The translations under genes were made by a program, and so were the position numbers. 35,811 nt of DNA from Sperchopsis tessellata (Eukaryota > Arthropoda > Insecta > Coleoptera > Hydrophilidae). Positions 1 through 9,725 of this stretch are shown here, in pieces (position 1 is the stretch's first letter; each line of letters starts with the position of its first letter). The stretch spans positions 1-35,811 of the forward strand of contig JAWQRN010000155.1 in NCBI GenBank assembly GCA_033557685.1, read 5' to 3'. The notes beneath the pieces were generated by a model that made no database searches, was not told the origin of the DNA, and saw only the letters and a list, made by a program, of their open reading frames with translations.

Positions 1-622
1 AGGAAGGGAGCCTGATGACTCAATATCCATCGTGAAACGTATATTAGGGTGTTGGGAGTTTATGTGATCCAAGAAGGCATCTAGTTCCTCTCGCCCCAAC
101 GACCAAATAGCAAAGGTGTCATCCACAACGAAACCAACATTTAAGCTTTATATCGGAGGACGATAATGACAATTGCTCAAATGTCTCCATAAAATATTGG
201 CAACAACAGAGGACAAAGGGGAACCCATAGCAGCTTCAGATATTTGTTCGTGGAAATGGTTCCTAAATTGGAAATAAGTAGACCTCGGACAAACCTCCGT
301 CAGCACCGCAATGTCTTGAGATGAACCTTCCCCTCTCAGTAGGTCGCTGATGATGCTAATTGCATAATTCGCGGGTATACTGGTGAAAAGGGACTCGAAA
401 TACAAGATGACCATTAAGTCTGTTGGATCTAGTCTCATACTAGAAATCTGTTCTAAAAAATGGGAAGAGTTACGTATGCAGAACTCGGATCGTCCTACAT
501 TTGTTGAGTAGCGGGGTGAGAAATCGGGCCAATTTATATGTGGGAAACCCTATTGCAATAACAAACGGTCAGAGCGGCATCAAAGGTGTATGTACCTAAG
601 GTAGACCATATAAACGAGGTAT
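1..622 (-). mobile_element. Penelope-like element, reverse transcriptase fragment (decayed, cut by window edge)
   Basis: Minus-strand translation shows PLE reverse transcriptase motifs in the expected order: PRLYGLP near 600-620, then GFPTYKLARFLTPLL near 510-550, SLFTSIP, TYFQFRNHFHEQI, AMGSPLSSVVANI near 190-235, and the catalytic box FVVDDTFAIW near 105-135, followed by a stretch reading DHINSQHPNIRFTMD. In PLEs the RT is followed by a GIY-YIG endonuclease; that part would lie left of base 1 and is not in the window. The copy is broken. There are stops in the PRLYGLP block, the frame changes around 440-500 and again near 140, and motif A has lost its usual Asp-containing context (LYFESLFT instead of an FDVxSLFT-like string). 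The longest open piece is 148-438. I infer an old, non-autonomous insertion. Family assignment is firm; the exact PLE clade is not resolved. Confidence 0.9.
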
Positions 623-822
623 TCGAGAATCTTGGGGAAGAAGAAGCCATGACGACGACGTACACGGTTCACAATAGCCTGCTCTCAATATGTATGCCTT
701 CATTAAACCAGTGCATGCGAACGATGACTTATACATTGTATATATCTAAAGAATCAATTGTACTAATTTTTAACCAAACCAAGACCACAACATTTAAATG
801 GTTAACATAACAGGAGTACAGA

Positions 823-1102
823 CTCGAATATTCAGACACAAGTACACGCTTGGAATCTTCACTCACAAATAATTAGAAAAGAAATAAATACAACTTTCAG
901 ATAATGTAGAATATACAAAAACAAATTGAAATGAATATTGAATCAAACGCCTCAGAAAAATCACGGTGTGAGTATCCAGACACAAATACACACTTGGAAT
1001 CTTTCACTCACAAATAATTAGAAAAAAAAATAAATACAACTTTTAGATAATGTTGAATATACACAAACAAATCGAAATGAATCAAACGCCTCAGAAAAAT
1101 CA
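823..1102. repeat. Two-copy tandem repeat, unit about 140 bp
   Basis: Copy 1 (about 823-963) and copy 2 (about 969-1102) share the blocks CAGACACAA, CTTGGAATCTT, CACTCACAAATAATTAG, AAATACAACTTT and CAAACGCCTCAGAAAAATCA in the same order. The offset falls from 144 to 139 bp through small indels. No coding signal is seen in the unit. It lies just upstream, in element orientation, of the PLE fragment, but nothing ties the two together directly. It could be a local duplication or the edge of a longer dispersed repeat. Confidence 0.85.
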
Positions 1103-1612
1103 ATTAGAATTATAATCAGGGCCACACCTGCACCGGCGTGAGTAACTTATGTGATCTCTTTGAAAGTCTCAAGTGAAATGAATTTTTAAAATAAAATTCC
1201 AAAAAACTCCTCATAAAAATGAAAAAGAATTGTATATTTCTTAAGTTGGAACTTGGACCCATCAAAGAGTACTTACATCTCTGCCTTAAAAAATATACAT
1301 ACCTCGAAGAATAACATTCGTTAATAAACATAACATAATAATAAATCATTGATTCTGCTAACTGAAAAATGTATTATCAATTGGTACAAAATTCACGATT
1401 CAGGAATAGTTTTTATGATACACACTTTTAGACAACACTAAATATTGTCTCCTCGTTGCATATACTGTAACCTAAATACTTCGGTTGAGTGAAAACTGTA
1501 CGCATCAGACCTAAGCAAGGCTTTTATTCTTTGTCCGAGACCCAGGAGAGTGTGGAAGCAGGCAGTCTGAAGTGATGATCAGATTGCACCACAGAGTTCA
1601 TCTACTGTCTCC
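1103..1612. other. No gene seen
   Basis: AT-rich sequence with only short chance ORFs. The minus-strand frame at 1116-1349 has no recognisable motif and no splice context, so I do not call it. Confidence 0.5.
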
Positions 1613-1903
1613 TTGACAGACAACAAATGCAACAGGCCATGCTTGAGTGCTCGCAAAAACTATTTCCAGAGCGGTTCTCATCTGCTGCGGGTTATTGTTA
1701 ATGGGCTAATTGTGCGAACGTATGCCCAATTTGTCGTGGCAGAGCGATTTATTGGGGTGAAATGGCTCCATTTTGACCTCGATTTACAAGAAGTTGCGAA
1801 TGTTCTCCGCCAACCTATTATCTTTCATACAATACAAAGGGGCCAGATTTACTCAAAAGTGGAAAGTTATGATAATGTAATTTCGGTAAAGGTCGTTGTG
1901 TAA
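1613..1903 (+). CDS. Unassigned open frame, 96 codons
   Basis: This frame stays open for 96 codons in a stretch with slightly higher GC than its surroundings, and its product has a mixed, protein-like composition (for example ERFIGVKWLHFDLDLQEV near the middle). It begins at a TTG rather than ATG, and I see no convincing Kozak context or splice sites that decide its ends. I do not recognise a domain. It may be a fragment of a mobile-element protein or an old exon; equally it may be chance. No function is proposed. Confidence 0.2.
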   Translation: MTDNKCNRPCLSARKNYFQSGSHLLRVIVNGLIVRTYAQFVVAERFIGVKWLHFDLDLQEVANVLRQPIIFHTIQRGQIYSKVESYDNVISVKVVV

Positions 1904-2364
1904 GCTGGACAATTTATAAGATAGTTAATACAACAATGAGTAAATCGTAATAATTGTTTCCGGTGTTAAAAGCTTTCGATTTACACATTCCATAAAACTG
2001 GTGTTAACAAAGCAGGCGTCAAGTTTAACCGGTTTATGTAAAATAAAAATCTCCATATACAGGGTTTGGTAAAACGTCCTCATTCAATCACTCTGATTCT
2101 CCTGAAAATAAGATGGTGGATCTTCCCTATACACAGCCATTTTTTATAAAAGCTCTTCGGCTCATTATCTTCGTTAGCAAATAAATTTATTACGTCACGA
2201 ACTTTAAACTTAATATCACTCATTTTACCAACGCAACAAAACTCTCTCAAATTCTTATAGCGTACACAATATAGGCACAACTTGGCATATATGCTTCTAC
2301 ATATTATAGCTATTTTTAAATTATTTGTTTTGACTTTGACGCTCTTTTTCCCTTGCCACTTTAG

Positions 2365-2520
2365 GAACATTACATATACCAAATTCGAATATGAATGGCA
2401 TTCTCATAGAAAATGATACTGTACTAGACTATTTGCGAGAAGTCGCCGTGATTCTTCAACGAGGAAATTCAAAACTAAAACCCTGGACATTGCATATGAG
2501 AAGACAACAAAAATGTTCTG
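2365..2520 (+). CDS. Candidate internal exon, 156 bp, unknown gene
   Basis: A pyrimidine-rich tract ending CCTTGCCACTTTAG precedes 2365, and a strong donor GTAAGG begins at 2521. One frame is open through the whole interval and contains MNGILIENDTVLDYL and REVAVILQRGNSKLK. The length is a multiple of three (52 codons), entering and leaving in phase 1, as for a frame-preserving exon. The ATG at 2391 could also start a 59-codon ORF that runs through the donor to 2570. I do not recognise the protein. If real, its partners would be other small plus-strand islands such as 12758-12815, about 10 kb away. Both splice sites together with an open frame can arise by chance in AT-rich DNA, so this stays tentative. 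Confidence 0.3.
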
Positions 2521-2689
2521 GTAAGGTAGAAGCAGTTATAGAGTTTTCAGTTCAATTAAGACTGTTTTAGAAAATTTATTAAAAATTATATCGTTATTAC
2601 TTGTAATTTAACAAAGATACTGATTAAATACGCTGTATCGGAATTGAAAGAAAACCAAGAATAAGGCGTTAATGGTCTTGAATACACCT

Positions 2690-2815
2690 GCGGTTTAGGT
2701 CACTAGGTGTAAACACCTTATTTAGTCCATACCCTATATTAGGTCAGGTCAGCATTTTGCTTGGTCTGACCTACAATAGGCAACGTAAATAACGCATAGG
2801 TACCTTACCTAAATA
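2690..2815. repeat. Cluster of TAGGT/ACCTA motifs, left of the Myb/SANT relic
   Basis: Within about 125 bp the pentamer TAGGT or its complement ACCTA occurs repeatedly in both orientations, for instance in TTTAGGTCA, CTAGGTGT, ATTAGGTCAGGTCA, GACCTAC and TAGGTACCTTACCTAA. A similar cluster lies at 3455-3600, on the other side of the Myb/SANT-like relic. TAGGTACCTTACCT here resembles the complement of AGGTAAGGTACT on the right, which hints at degenerate subterminal inverted repeats of a transposon. Exact ends and target duplications were not found. Confidence 0.4.
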
Positions 2816-2957
2816 ATTTCGTATCGGAATAAACGCTGGTCTGAAGTATTCATTGAATACCAAAATACGCCACTTGGTGGAGTACGACTTAACATTTAAA
2901 ACATTTGAATTAAAAGTCGATGACGTTAAATATATGTAGACGAAGTAAAACGTAGAT

Positions 2958-3230
2958 TTGAAAAATTTCGTGTGCGATAAAATAAAAGTCTCGAACTGGG
3001 GTAAGGCAGAGGCACGGTGTTTTCTAACTTTATACAGCAAAAACGAAGAAATTCGACTAATGGACGGCAAAAAAATATACAATGATATTTACAAACAAGT
3101 AGAGTCGTTAATGAAACATATTTGCAAACGCGGACCAAAATGATGTATCTGAATGGGGTTAGTGGTGCAAATAGGCCATCATTTACTTTTTTGAGGAAAT
3201 GGACGAACTTTTAGGTTATAGGCCCTAATT
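2958..3230 (+). pseudogene. Broken Myb/SANT-like DNA-binding domain (Myb_DNA-bind_4 type)
   Basis: The first frame reads SNWGKAEARCFLTLYSKN followed by GKKIYNDIYKQVESLMKH. This fits the opening Trp and first helices of the Myb/SANT-like (trihelix-type) domain common in insect transposon-linked and domesticated regulators. After a shift near 3117-3140, another frame gives YFFEEMDELLGYRP at 3184-3228, which fits the end of the same domain, where a Y/F-F-E-x-M-D-E-L-L-G string is typical. The middle helix region (WKNLK-like) contains two stops. So the domain is recognisable end to end but inactive: one frameshift and at least two stops. Such domains bind DNA. Here the copy lies between two TAGGT-rich clusters, which suggests it belonged to a transposon. 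A degraded host gene cannot be excluded. Confidence 0.65.
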
Positions 3231-3454
3231 GCGTAATGGTTACGTCATGATTATTTTTACATGAGCGTTCATATAACAAACAAAAAATTCTTGAATTATT
3301 ATCGGATTTCTATTATCGAGACTCATATTTTGCACAAAATTAAGAAAAATTTGCGTCTGTTTAATTTTTAACACGAAAAATTAACTGTCATTGTCTAGTA
3401 ATATAGAAATCTGCATATTAAGTTTTGCCTAAAAACCAAAGAGGGCTCTGTAGA

Positions 3455-3600
3455 AGAGCGACCTAAGCAAGGTACCTACTGTAGGTATGATACTTATTAC
3501 AGGTAAGGTACTAAAGATGAGGTGAAACAGCGACATAAATATAGGTAAACTGACCTAAAGTAGGCCTTCCCTACTGTAGGTAACGCGGATTATACTAAGT
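3455..3600. repeat. Cluster of TAGGT/ACCTA motifs, right of the Myb/SANT relic
   Basis: It contains GACCTAAGC, AGGTACCTACTGTAGGTA, ACAGGTAAGG, ATAGGTAAAC, GACCTAAAG and CTACTGTAGGTAAC. CCTACTGTAGG is itself palindromic and occurs twice (one copy reads CCCTACTGTAGG). It pairs with the cluster at 2690-2815 around the Myb/SANT-like relic. Confidence 0.4.
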
Positions 3601-4440
3601 CAATGATTTGTAGGTTGTTCACGTCAATCAACTATCGTTATATGCTTGTGGAGACCATACTTAAATACACCATGCCTCTCAACATAGTACAGGAACAAAT
3701 CGACCCCATACAATTTTCGGATACGTTTAAAAGATAAATAAGACACTGCGATGTAGATGCGGAGAGTGGACTTATTGGTCGACATGTGGTGCGTTACGTG
3801 GTAAAGGTAAAGATATCCGTTGACGACACTATAAGAAAAGCTTGCGGTGATGTTAAATTAAAAATGGAAGAAAAATCGTGCCAATTGCCAGCTTGTAGGC
3901 CAAGGAAGATAATCGGAGAAACTTATGTTGCTAATTATTGTTTATTTACATTTTATTTATACAATATTCCGTAAGAAGTACATACAGATTTTCATTACGA
4001 AACGAGTAGGCGAATTTCAACTCGAGCCGTAATGACACTTAACGTACCTGTCTCATTTTATATTTTATCTATGAACGTAAAAAAATATCTGGAGAAAATT
4101 TATCCATTTTAATTAAATACAAATTTCCTATATTTTCTAAGTCGTTTATGTAGAAACAGAGTCAAATGCTCACTATTTATTATGTTGTCCTTCAAGGAAA
4201 AAGTAAATTACCTTCTGAAACCCATTTGACTATTTGCATTTCTACTTCCATTATCTCAATAAAATCATCTCTCACGATAACGGGGATTAATATTTCTAAT
4301 TGTTAGAGCTGTATTATCAATTTAAATGAATGAATTATAATATATTAAATCAAATTTCTACATTAAATGCTATTTAAGTGATATTTTCTTGAACAGCAGA
4401 TAATGAATTTACTTTACACGAGTTTCCATTATCGCACTAA
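3601..4440. other. No gene confirmed
   Basis: The stretch holds one short frame, 3786-3974 plus, beginning at a GTG and rich in Lys and Val, with no domain I recognise. The remainder is AT-rich with no repeat or splice structure that I can support. Confidence 0.45.
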
Positions 4441-4505
4441 TGCGGTGAAGTATAACTTTACACACTGTTTTGAGTGCGTTAAAGTTTACTTTACGCACGC
4501 TCATA
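4441..4505. repeat. Pair of adjacent near-palindromes (hairpins)
   Basis: 4445-4463 reads GTGAAGTATAACTTTACAC, a near-palindrome with a 3-base centre. 4474-4498 reads GTGCGTTAAAGT, TT, then ACTTTACGCAC, a second near-palindrome with one inserted base. The two are related to each other (GTGcGktAAAGT / ACTTTAcgCAC), so together they make a four-armed inverted structure. Upstream, ACTTTACACG and CGCACTAATGCG extend the theme. This could be the end of a small foldback or MITE. Confidence 0.6.
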
Positions 4506-5825
4506 GATAAATGTATTTAATGTATCATACATCAACCACAGTAATTCGTACCCATAGTTTATGCTAGGCAGACAATCGTGATAAAAGTAGCTGTTAGGGA
4601 GTTATTGCAGCTTCAACATAAGCAATTTTTAAGACCACATTAAATGTACCTTACCACAGGATAGGTTCTGTGTGAATGGAAAAACTCTCCCTCGTCTGAG
4701 AAATTTCATATCGTGATGTGAAATAGTGGTAAAAGAAAAAATAAAATTTCTATGGACCTCCCCACAGCTGCGTGCCCCTTGTAGCATCACTGTCTAATTG
4801 CATACATATGATAGTAAATTATTGTATACTTACTTCTACATTAGTTAAGATCTTACCTAAAACAGAAGAAACATATTTTAATAATAAAAGTCGTTCAGAT
4901 TTCAACCTAATATTATTCTATTGAAATGATAACTTTAAAGGCGTATATAAAGTAACGCTAACCTCAAAAATTTCCCTAACCAAATCTAAAAACTGAAAAC
5001 GCACGGGAATCCATTTGAATGCACTTATATGTATTTAACAGTTTAACAAATGTAATCTAATAAATATCAATCTAATTACTAACTTTATTATTAAAATGAT
5101 GTAATACTACCTACGTTTGAATGTTAAATGAATAGTTATATGAATATTTATTATCATAAATTTAAGTACTTAAATATTAAATAAAATGAATATTTTGTTA
5201 TTAATAGTTAGTTACAATTATTCCTATTTTTCAGGATAATCTTAAATGCATGTCAATCACAGGATTTTATTTCCATCCACAATATCCCGTACGTTTGTAC
5301 ATGTTGCTGATATAAATGGAGCTATTCACTATATTAACAAAAGTCTTCTAATAAGCAGTCTGTTAAGAGCTTGGCTATTACAATGGATATTACTATGATG
5401 TTATTAACTGTACTCTTAGGAATATGTTGATAGAAACAGTATTCAGACGATGTAAAATACACGTTTCATGGAATAAGATAATATGAAAGAATTTTTCATA
5501 CCCCCCTTAGCGTGGCTTATATTTCAGGCAAGGGAGGCTCTACTGTTGGTTTATTTAACATCGGCCTATTTCGGCATTCATTGCTACAACTCAACAATAA
5601 GTAACTACACCTGAGAATCTTTCACCCTCCAACAAATCAACACACATCGCTTACAAGAACATATAGAATGGACTTGCATAACCTGAGACATCGAAATACC
5701 ATTACTATCCCCAAACAAAGGCAGTTTTCTTAGAATAATATTTTCTTACCTTATTGTCAGTGTATGCAATGTAATAAAGAATTGACACACATTGAGAGCC
5801 ATGCTCTTGAATATTTTATCTTATT
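4506..5825. other. No gene seen
   Basis: Very AT-rich intron-like or intergenic sequence. A weak exon-like stretch after CTATTTTTCAG at 5234 has a poor donor and was not called. No repeats of note. Confidence 0.5.
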
Positions 5826-5838
5826 ACACATACTCGTT

Positions 5839-6137
5839 AAGCCGTCTCGTTAGCTCAGTAGCTAAGTACTAGGCTACTAAGAGTGGGGTCTTGGTTCAAG
5901 ACTCAGAGGCGGTCGGCTTTTTGTGATTAGGGAAAAGTCTTTCTGGTACTCGTCTTTCGGGAGGGACGTAAAACTGTGTATTGTATAGTATTGCAAGTAA
6001 ACGAAGACCACTGGCACATTAAAGAACCCAATTTCAGGTGGAACACTGGATGCAGCAAAATTCCCAGGTATGGAAACCTAATCGCTGGCGTCAGTGATTG
6101 ACCATAGCAGCGGAAATAGGTCGAAATTAAATAAACA
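5839..6137 (+). mobile_element. tRNA-derived SINE, copy 1, with target-site duplications
   Basis: The 5' part is tRNA-like, with a pol III box A in GTTAGCTCAGTAGCT (about 5849-5863) and a box B in GGTTCAAGACTC (about 5892-5905). The body carries GGGAGGGACGTAAAACTGTG, GGCACATTAAAGAACCC, AAAATTCCCAGG and GGCGTCAGTGATTGACCATA, and ends in the tail ATTAAATAAACAACA. Flanks ACACATACTCGTT (5826-5838) and ACACATACTAGTT (6138-6150) differ at one base and fit target-site duplications. A second copy at 31503-31763 shares every block in the same order, so the family structure is seen directly. The GACGTnAAAC...CATTAAAGAACCC core recalls the conserved central domains of some animal SINEs (V-domain-like); that comparison is from memory. 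SINEs move with a partner LINE's RT, probably recognised through the 3' tail. No protein is encoded; ORFs here are shadows. Confidence 0.88.
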
Positions 6138-6403
6138 ACACATACTAGTTGCAATTATGTGACTTTTGTATCAATTTTCGTCGTCAAACAGATGCCTATA
6201 TGCGATTAAGTGGTGTTTCGAAGCCAGTCTGAATTACCTTCCTTTTGAATCTGACCACATTAGTCTGTATTATAACGATATAGCTTTATTTAGTTATTTA
6301 TTCATATTTACCTGTTATGTAAATTTGTAGTCCAGTCAAAAATATAGTAGAATTGTAAAAACATATAGTAAAGTATGTGATTTGGTTTAATTTAGGTTGT
6401 AGT

Positions 6404-6409
6404 TATATA

Positions 6410-6440
<31 letters not shown>
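6404..6440. repeat. (TA)n microsatellite
   Basis: Alternating TA with a single G interruption (ATATGTATAT). Confidence 0.95.
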
Positions 6441-6441
<1 letters not shown>

Positions 6442-6924
6442 ACGCGACCTGAGAGCACTAGAATGAGAGCGGTAAACCTGATCACGATTAGAAAGTAAAA
6501 ACTTCCTTTCAGATACAAATTAGATTCTATTAAATAATGTCAATTACAACTCCTTGGTTGTTCTTTTTTAAATATTTTGTACTCATAAACTCCCAGATTC
6601 TTCTAAGATTCAAATATTTCAGATGTCCCCAAAAGAATCCCGATCAAAGCTATAATTTTCAATGCAGAATCAGCTAGCCGAACTTTTTTGTCTACAGTTT
6701 TCGCGTTATTATATTTGGTGCTTTATTTGTTTGTACTAAATAAGTACCTAAATACTATATGGTAAGCATTTGATTAAACATTTATTAGAAATCTAGTAGA
6801 TTGTTATTAAAATTTTACCAGCAATTTAAATGACTGAAAACATTCTTTTTAATGGATTTACAAGTACTTTTTCCATATTTACAGAGGAAGCTATTGTAGT
6901 ATTGGATAGCCCTGGGAATTATTT

Positions 6925-7249
6925 TCGATTAATTAATAAAGTAATAGATTAATCGATGTTTGATTACATAACATAAAATAATCGATTATTCGATGATCGA
7001 TTATTTGATTCAAAATATGAATGATTATGTACTCACCGTAAATCAAAACAAATAAAGTTTCTGAACACTTAAATGCAATTTAATTAACAGCACATAATTC
7101 AATTACAACGCTGTGATTTTCACGAATTTTTAATTAAGACCTTGCCTTTTATGTCGCAAAAAGCAAACCGTCCCTATTTATGTCGAAAATATCAGAAATG
7201 GTGAAGGTTTTAACTATCATTCATTCATTGGTAATAATTCTTGTGTACA

Positions 7250-7290
<41 letters not shown>

Positions 7291-7835
7291 TCAAAGGTTT
7301 CATTTAAATTCTATAAACAGGTTAAATTAAACATCAGTGGGATATTCGGGATTCAAATATTAATATATATATATTACATAAATTTCCTACTAGAAATAGA
7401 AATAATAAAAACAATACTTAGTCTCTTTTAATTCCATGAAAATATTAGACCCCTATTACTATTATTATATTTCTAAACAGAATTTCTTTTCTGTGGAACA
7501 AGTAACGGACAATTAATTATGTAGTATATTCAAAACTGATTTTTCTTTGCATACATAAAATACGGGTATCTAAATAAAAGACGCGCAAATTCAAATTCGT
7601 GTACATACAAGTCGCGTATAAGAAGGGTCTAATGTAAAATTTGGACAGTTAAATAATGCATAAAAACAAAACTGTCTACATGTTAACAATATAAAAAGAT
7701 ATCAATTTAAAGATTGCATATTGTAAAATAATCGAAATATTTTGATTAATCGATTATTTGATTAATGGATCATCGATTATTTGATTAAATGATTTATCGA
7801 TTATTTGATTACTCGATTTTTTCGATTAATGGATA
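6925..7835. mobile_element. Possible decayed DNA transposon with ATCGATTA-rich ends
   Basis: Two clusters of ATCGATTA / TAATCGAT words, at about 6925-7015 and 7727-7832, bracket some 700 bp of AT-rich sequence. The clusters are mutually complementary because the word is nearly palindromic (for example AATCGATTATTCGATGATCG on the left, GATTAATCGATTATTTGATT on the right). GGATAGCCCTGGGA lies just outside the left cluster and GGATAGCGTTGGCCTGG just outside the right. Subterminal arrays of this sort occur in some hAT-like elements and MITEs, but I found no transposase motif inside, and no clean terminal repeat or target duplication. A related pair lies at 26045-26540. The boundaries given are those of the clusters only. 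Confidence 0.45.
7251..7284. repeat. (TA)n microsatellite
   Basis: An uninterrupted run of TA dinucleotides. It makes the open frame around it (7180-7431) meaningless as a gene. Confidence 0.95.
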
Positions 7836-8551
7836 GCGTTGGCCTGGATTCTCGACACTTTATAATCATGACAAACTCTATACGCGTTCTGTTTTACTGG
7901 TCAGTGAACACATTAGGAAAATTAACGCTTTTAGTTTAAAAAAACTACAATTGATTCAACTGAACTCTTTTCTCTTAAAAACAGATCTCATTCAGGTTAA
8001 GGCTCAAAAATTTAGAACGTAAAACTGTAATTTTTTGTTCCTATTCCAGTAAAATGTTGATATTTATACTAGAAAACAAATACAGTATAGCAATAGAAAC
8101 AATCACTCCTTGCAATGACCATCAGATAATTTGAAAGATTATTTTCATTTTACAAGCTCGCAGAATAGAGACACAAAAATATACTTAAAACCGCACACTA
8201 AGGATTATTTATACATCAAACGCGCAATTTCAGAACGAACGGAGTATCTCAAACATGAGACATAACAGGATTTTATATATCATCTCAAATTCTCAGTAAA
8301 TCAATGAGTACTGCACAAGACATCTACGTATTCGGAAAAATGTTATATGTGTTATTACACGTATAGCTGCACTACTCAATCACCATTGAGAATCATTCTA
8401 TTACTAAAGTTAATTTCTCTTACAACATGTAGTACAATTTAGGCACAATAGATATATGGTGTAGTAAATACATGTACGATGTTCACATATTATTCCATAC
8501 ATAGTACACATACAGAAAATAAGAAAACTATTAAATGTAATCGAATATCGA
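7836..8551. other. No gene seen
   Basis: AT-rich sequence. The minus-strand frame that enters from the right (8410-8658) overlaps the LINE relic in another frame and is not called separately. Confidence 0.45.
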
Positions 8552-8790
8552 TTAGCAGTGCCATCTACACATAAACATATGCAGCGCCGCACGAACAGAA
8601 TCGAGAAATGGTAAGCAGTCCATACAAATAACGGATGTCGAAATGGCAAACATGACATATAACGACTTGCTCAACAAATGCCTTGCTTCAATAATTGGCA
8701 GGCATTGAGCATGAAGCGGCGCCCGGTCCTCCCAGTCTATCTTGCCGAATGACATTAAAGTATGCAATAAATACGTGCGCCGCACTATTC
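8552..8790 (-). mobile_element. Probable C-terminal RT relic of a non-LTR retrotransposon
   Basis: The minus-strand frame contains IDWEDRAPLHAQCLPI, then EARHLLSKSLYVMF and CMDCLPFLDSVRAALH. This follows the pattern of the thumb/C-terminal part of jockey/CR1-type LINE ORF2 proteins: a Y/W-E-x-R-C-x-L block, an R-R-x3-S-x-x-F helix, then I-x-C-x-x-L-L before a short F-x-V-P-x-R-x-L-R segment. The match is by pattern only and several key residues have drifted. GC is higher than in the flanks, as expected of a former coding region. No endonuclease, RT core or 3' tail was found, so only the end of an old 5'-truncated copy would remain. Confidence 0.45.
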
Positions 8791-9224
8791 TTGGCGCATG
8801 TCAATAACTTTTAGTTATTAAAGTTGTCAACACACCTGAGTTTCGTAATTAAACTAAAACATTTCATACTTAGACCGTACTTTACTAATGAAGAGATGAC
8901 ATTCTATATAATATATAGGAAAAATATGAAATTATAAATTTTGTAATACCATTAAAAACGACAAAATAATAATAATAAACATTAAACATTAGTTAAAGGG
9001 ATACGTGCTCATAAGAATATATCTGCCTAAGATGCTTCTAGGATTCTTACTTCATTTTAGTTACAAGAGGGTAGAAGTCAAGTTCAAAATATGTAAATAG
9101 TTTACACAAGATTAGCAATATTTGTTATCGTAATAGGTATTTGCAAATTTAACATGTATTCATGAAAAAGTAATACAAAAATGGATCAGATTATTAGCTC
9201 ATAATCAGAGTTGCATACTCCTTT
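8791..9224. other. No gene seen
   Basis: AT-rich sequence without recognisable repeats or coding signal. Confidence 0.5.
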
Positions 9225-9520
9225 TATACAGGGTGCCTTGAAATGCCCATCTTGGGTTTGATGGAAGCCATACAGTGACGAACCAACGATTATTTCACAA
9301 GATGTACGATACTTAGATCATTTATCTGTTATGACGCATCCTGAATCATTTCTTGTGGTAATGTACCCCCACACATAAAAATCTATTGGATTTAAATACG
9401 AGGATCACAGTAGCCTCCATTACCGATCCACGTGTTTTGAAAATGTTTAACCAATTAGTTACTTATCATCATCTAAGTGGTTATGCACCGTCGTGCTGTT
9501 GGGATAAATTATTTGCGATT
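9225..9520 (-). mobile_element. Decayed DDE transposase relic (IS630/Tc1/mariner superfamily)
   Basis: In the minus-strand frames I read QHDGA (9484-9499), VTNWLN, then WIGNGG (about 9414-9431) and a block matching the SPDLNPIDFYVWGY motif at about 9361-9404, spread over two frames. The order QQDGAP, RWIGRxGP, W-P-x-R-S-P-D-L-x-P-x-D-F-x-x-W-G is characteristic of one insect transposase lineage of this superfamily. The Asp of DGAP and the acidic position in the PDLxPxDF block belong to its catalytic triad. Several stops are present. TATACAGGGTGC at 9225-9236 lies where the element should end; CAGGGTG-like ends are frequent in this group (from memory). It belongs to the same lineage as the relics at 14520-15045 and 18203-19030. 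Confidence 0.65.
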
Positions 9521-9725
9521 ATAAAGGACACGTTTAAATTAAATTAAAAAGGACCGTATCAAATAACTGTCTATAGACTTCTGCGTTTAAGCGATCATTT
9601 ATCATCTGCAGAAGTAGTAAGTTATTAGTAACAGCCACCCTAAACAATGACACTGAACCTTTGCTGAAAAAGACGTGATTCAATAGCATACGGACTTAGG
9701 AGCGACCACACATGTGTATTAACAT

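Noticed and set aside
2080..2382. 100-codon minus-strand open frame
   Set aside because: No recognisable motif; it overlaps the plus-strand exon candidate. The adjoining TACAGGGTTTGGTAAAACG string near 2059 resembles generic insect repeat ends but has no matching partner.
3786..3974. 62-codon plus-strand frame
   Set aside because: Starts at GTG, lacks a domain and splice context; could be chance.
5235..5288. Exon-like stretch after CTATTTTTCAG
   Set aside because: The only possible donor is CCC|GTACGT, a poor match, and two frames are open in such a short interval, so there is no real support.
5845..5925. Functional tRNA gene
   Set aside because: Boxes A and B are present, but the stems do not pair properly and the sequence continues into a SINE body with a tail and target duplications.
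5927..6154. 75-codon minus-strand frame
   Set aside because: Falls inside the SINE, which is non-coding; a shadow.
7180..7431. 83-codon plus-strand frame
   Set aside because: Its middle is a translated (TA)n microsatellite giving an Ile/Tyr run.
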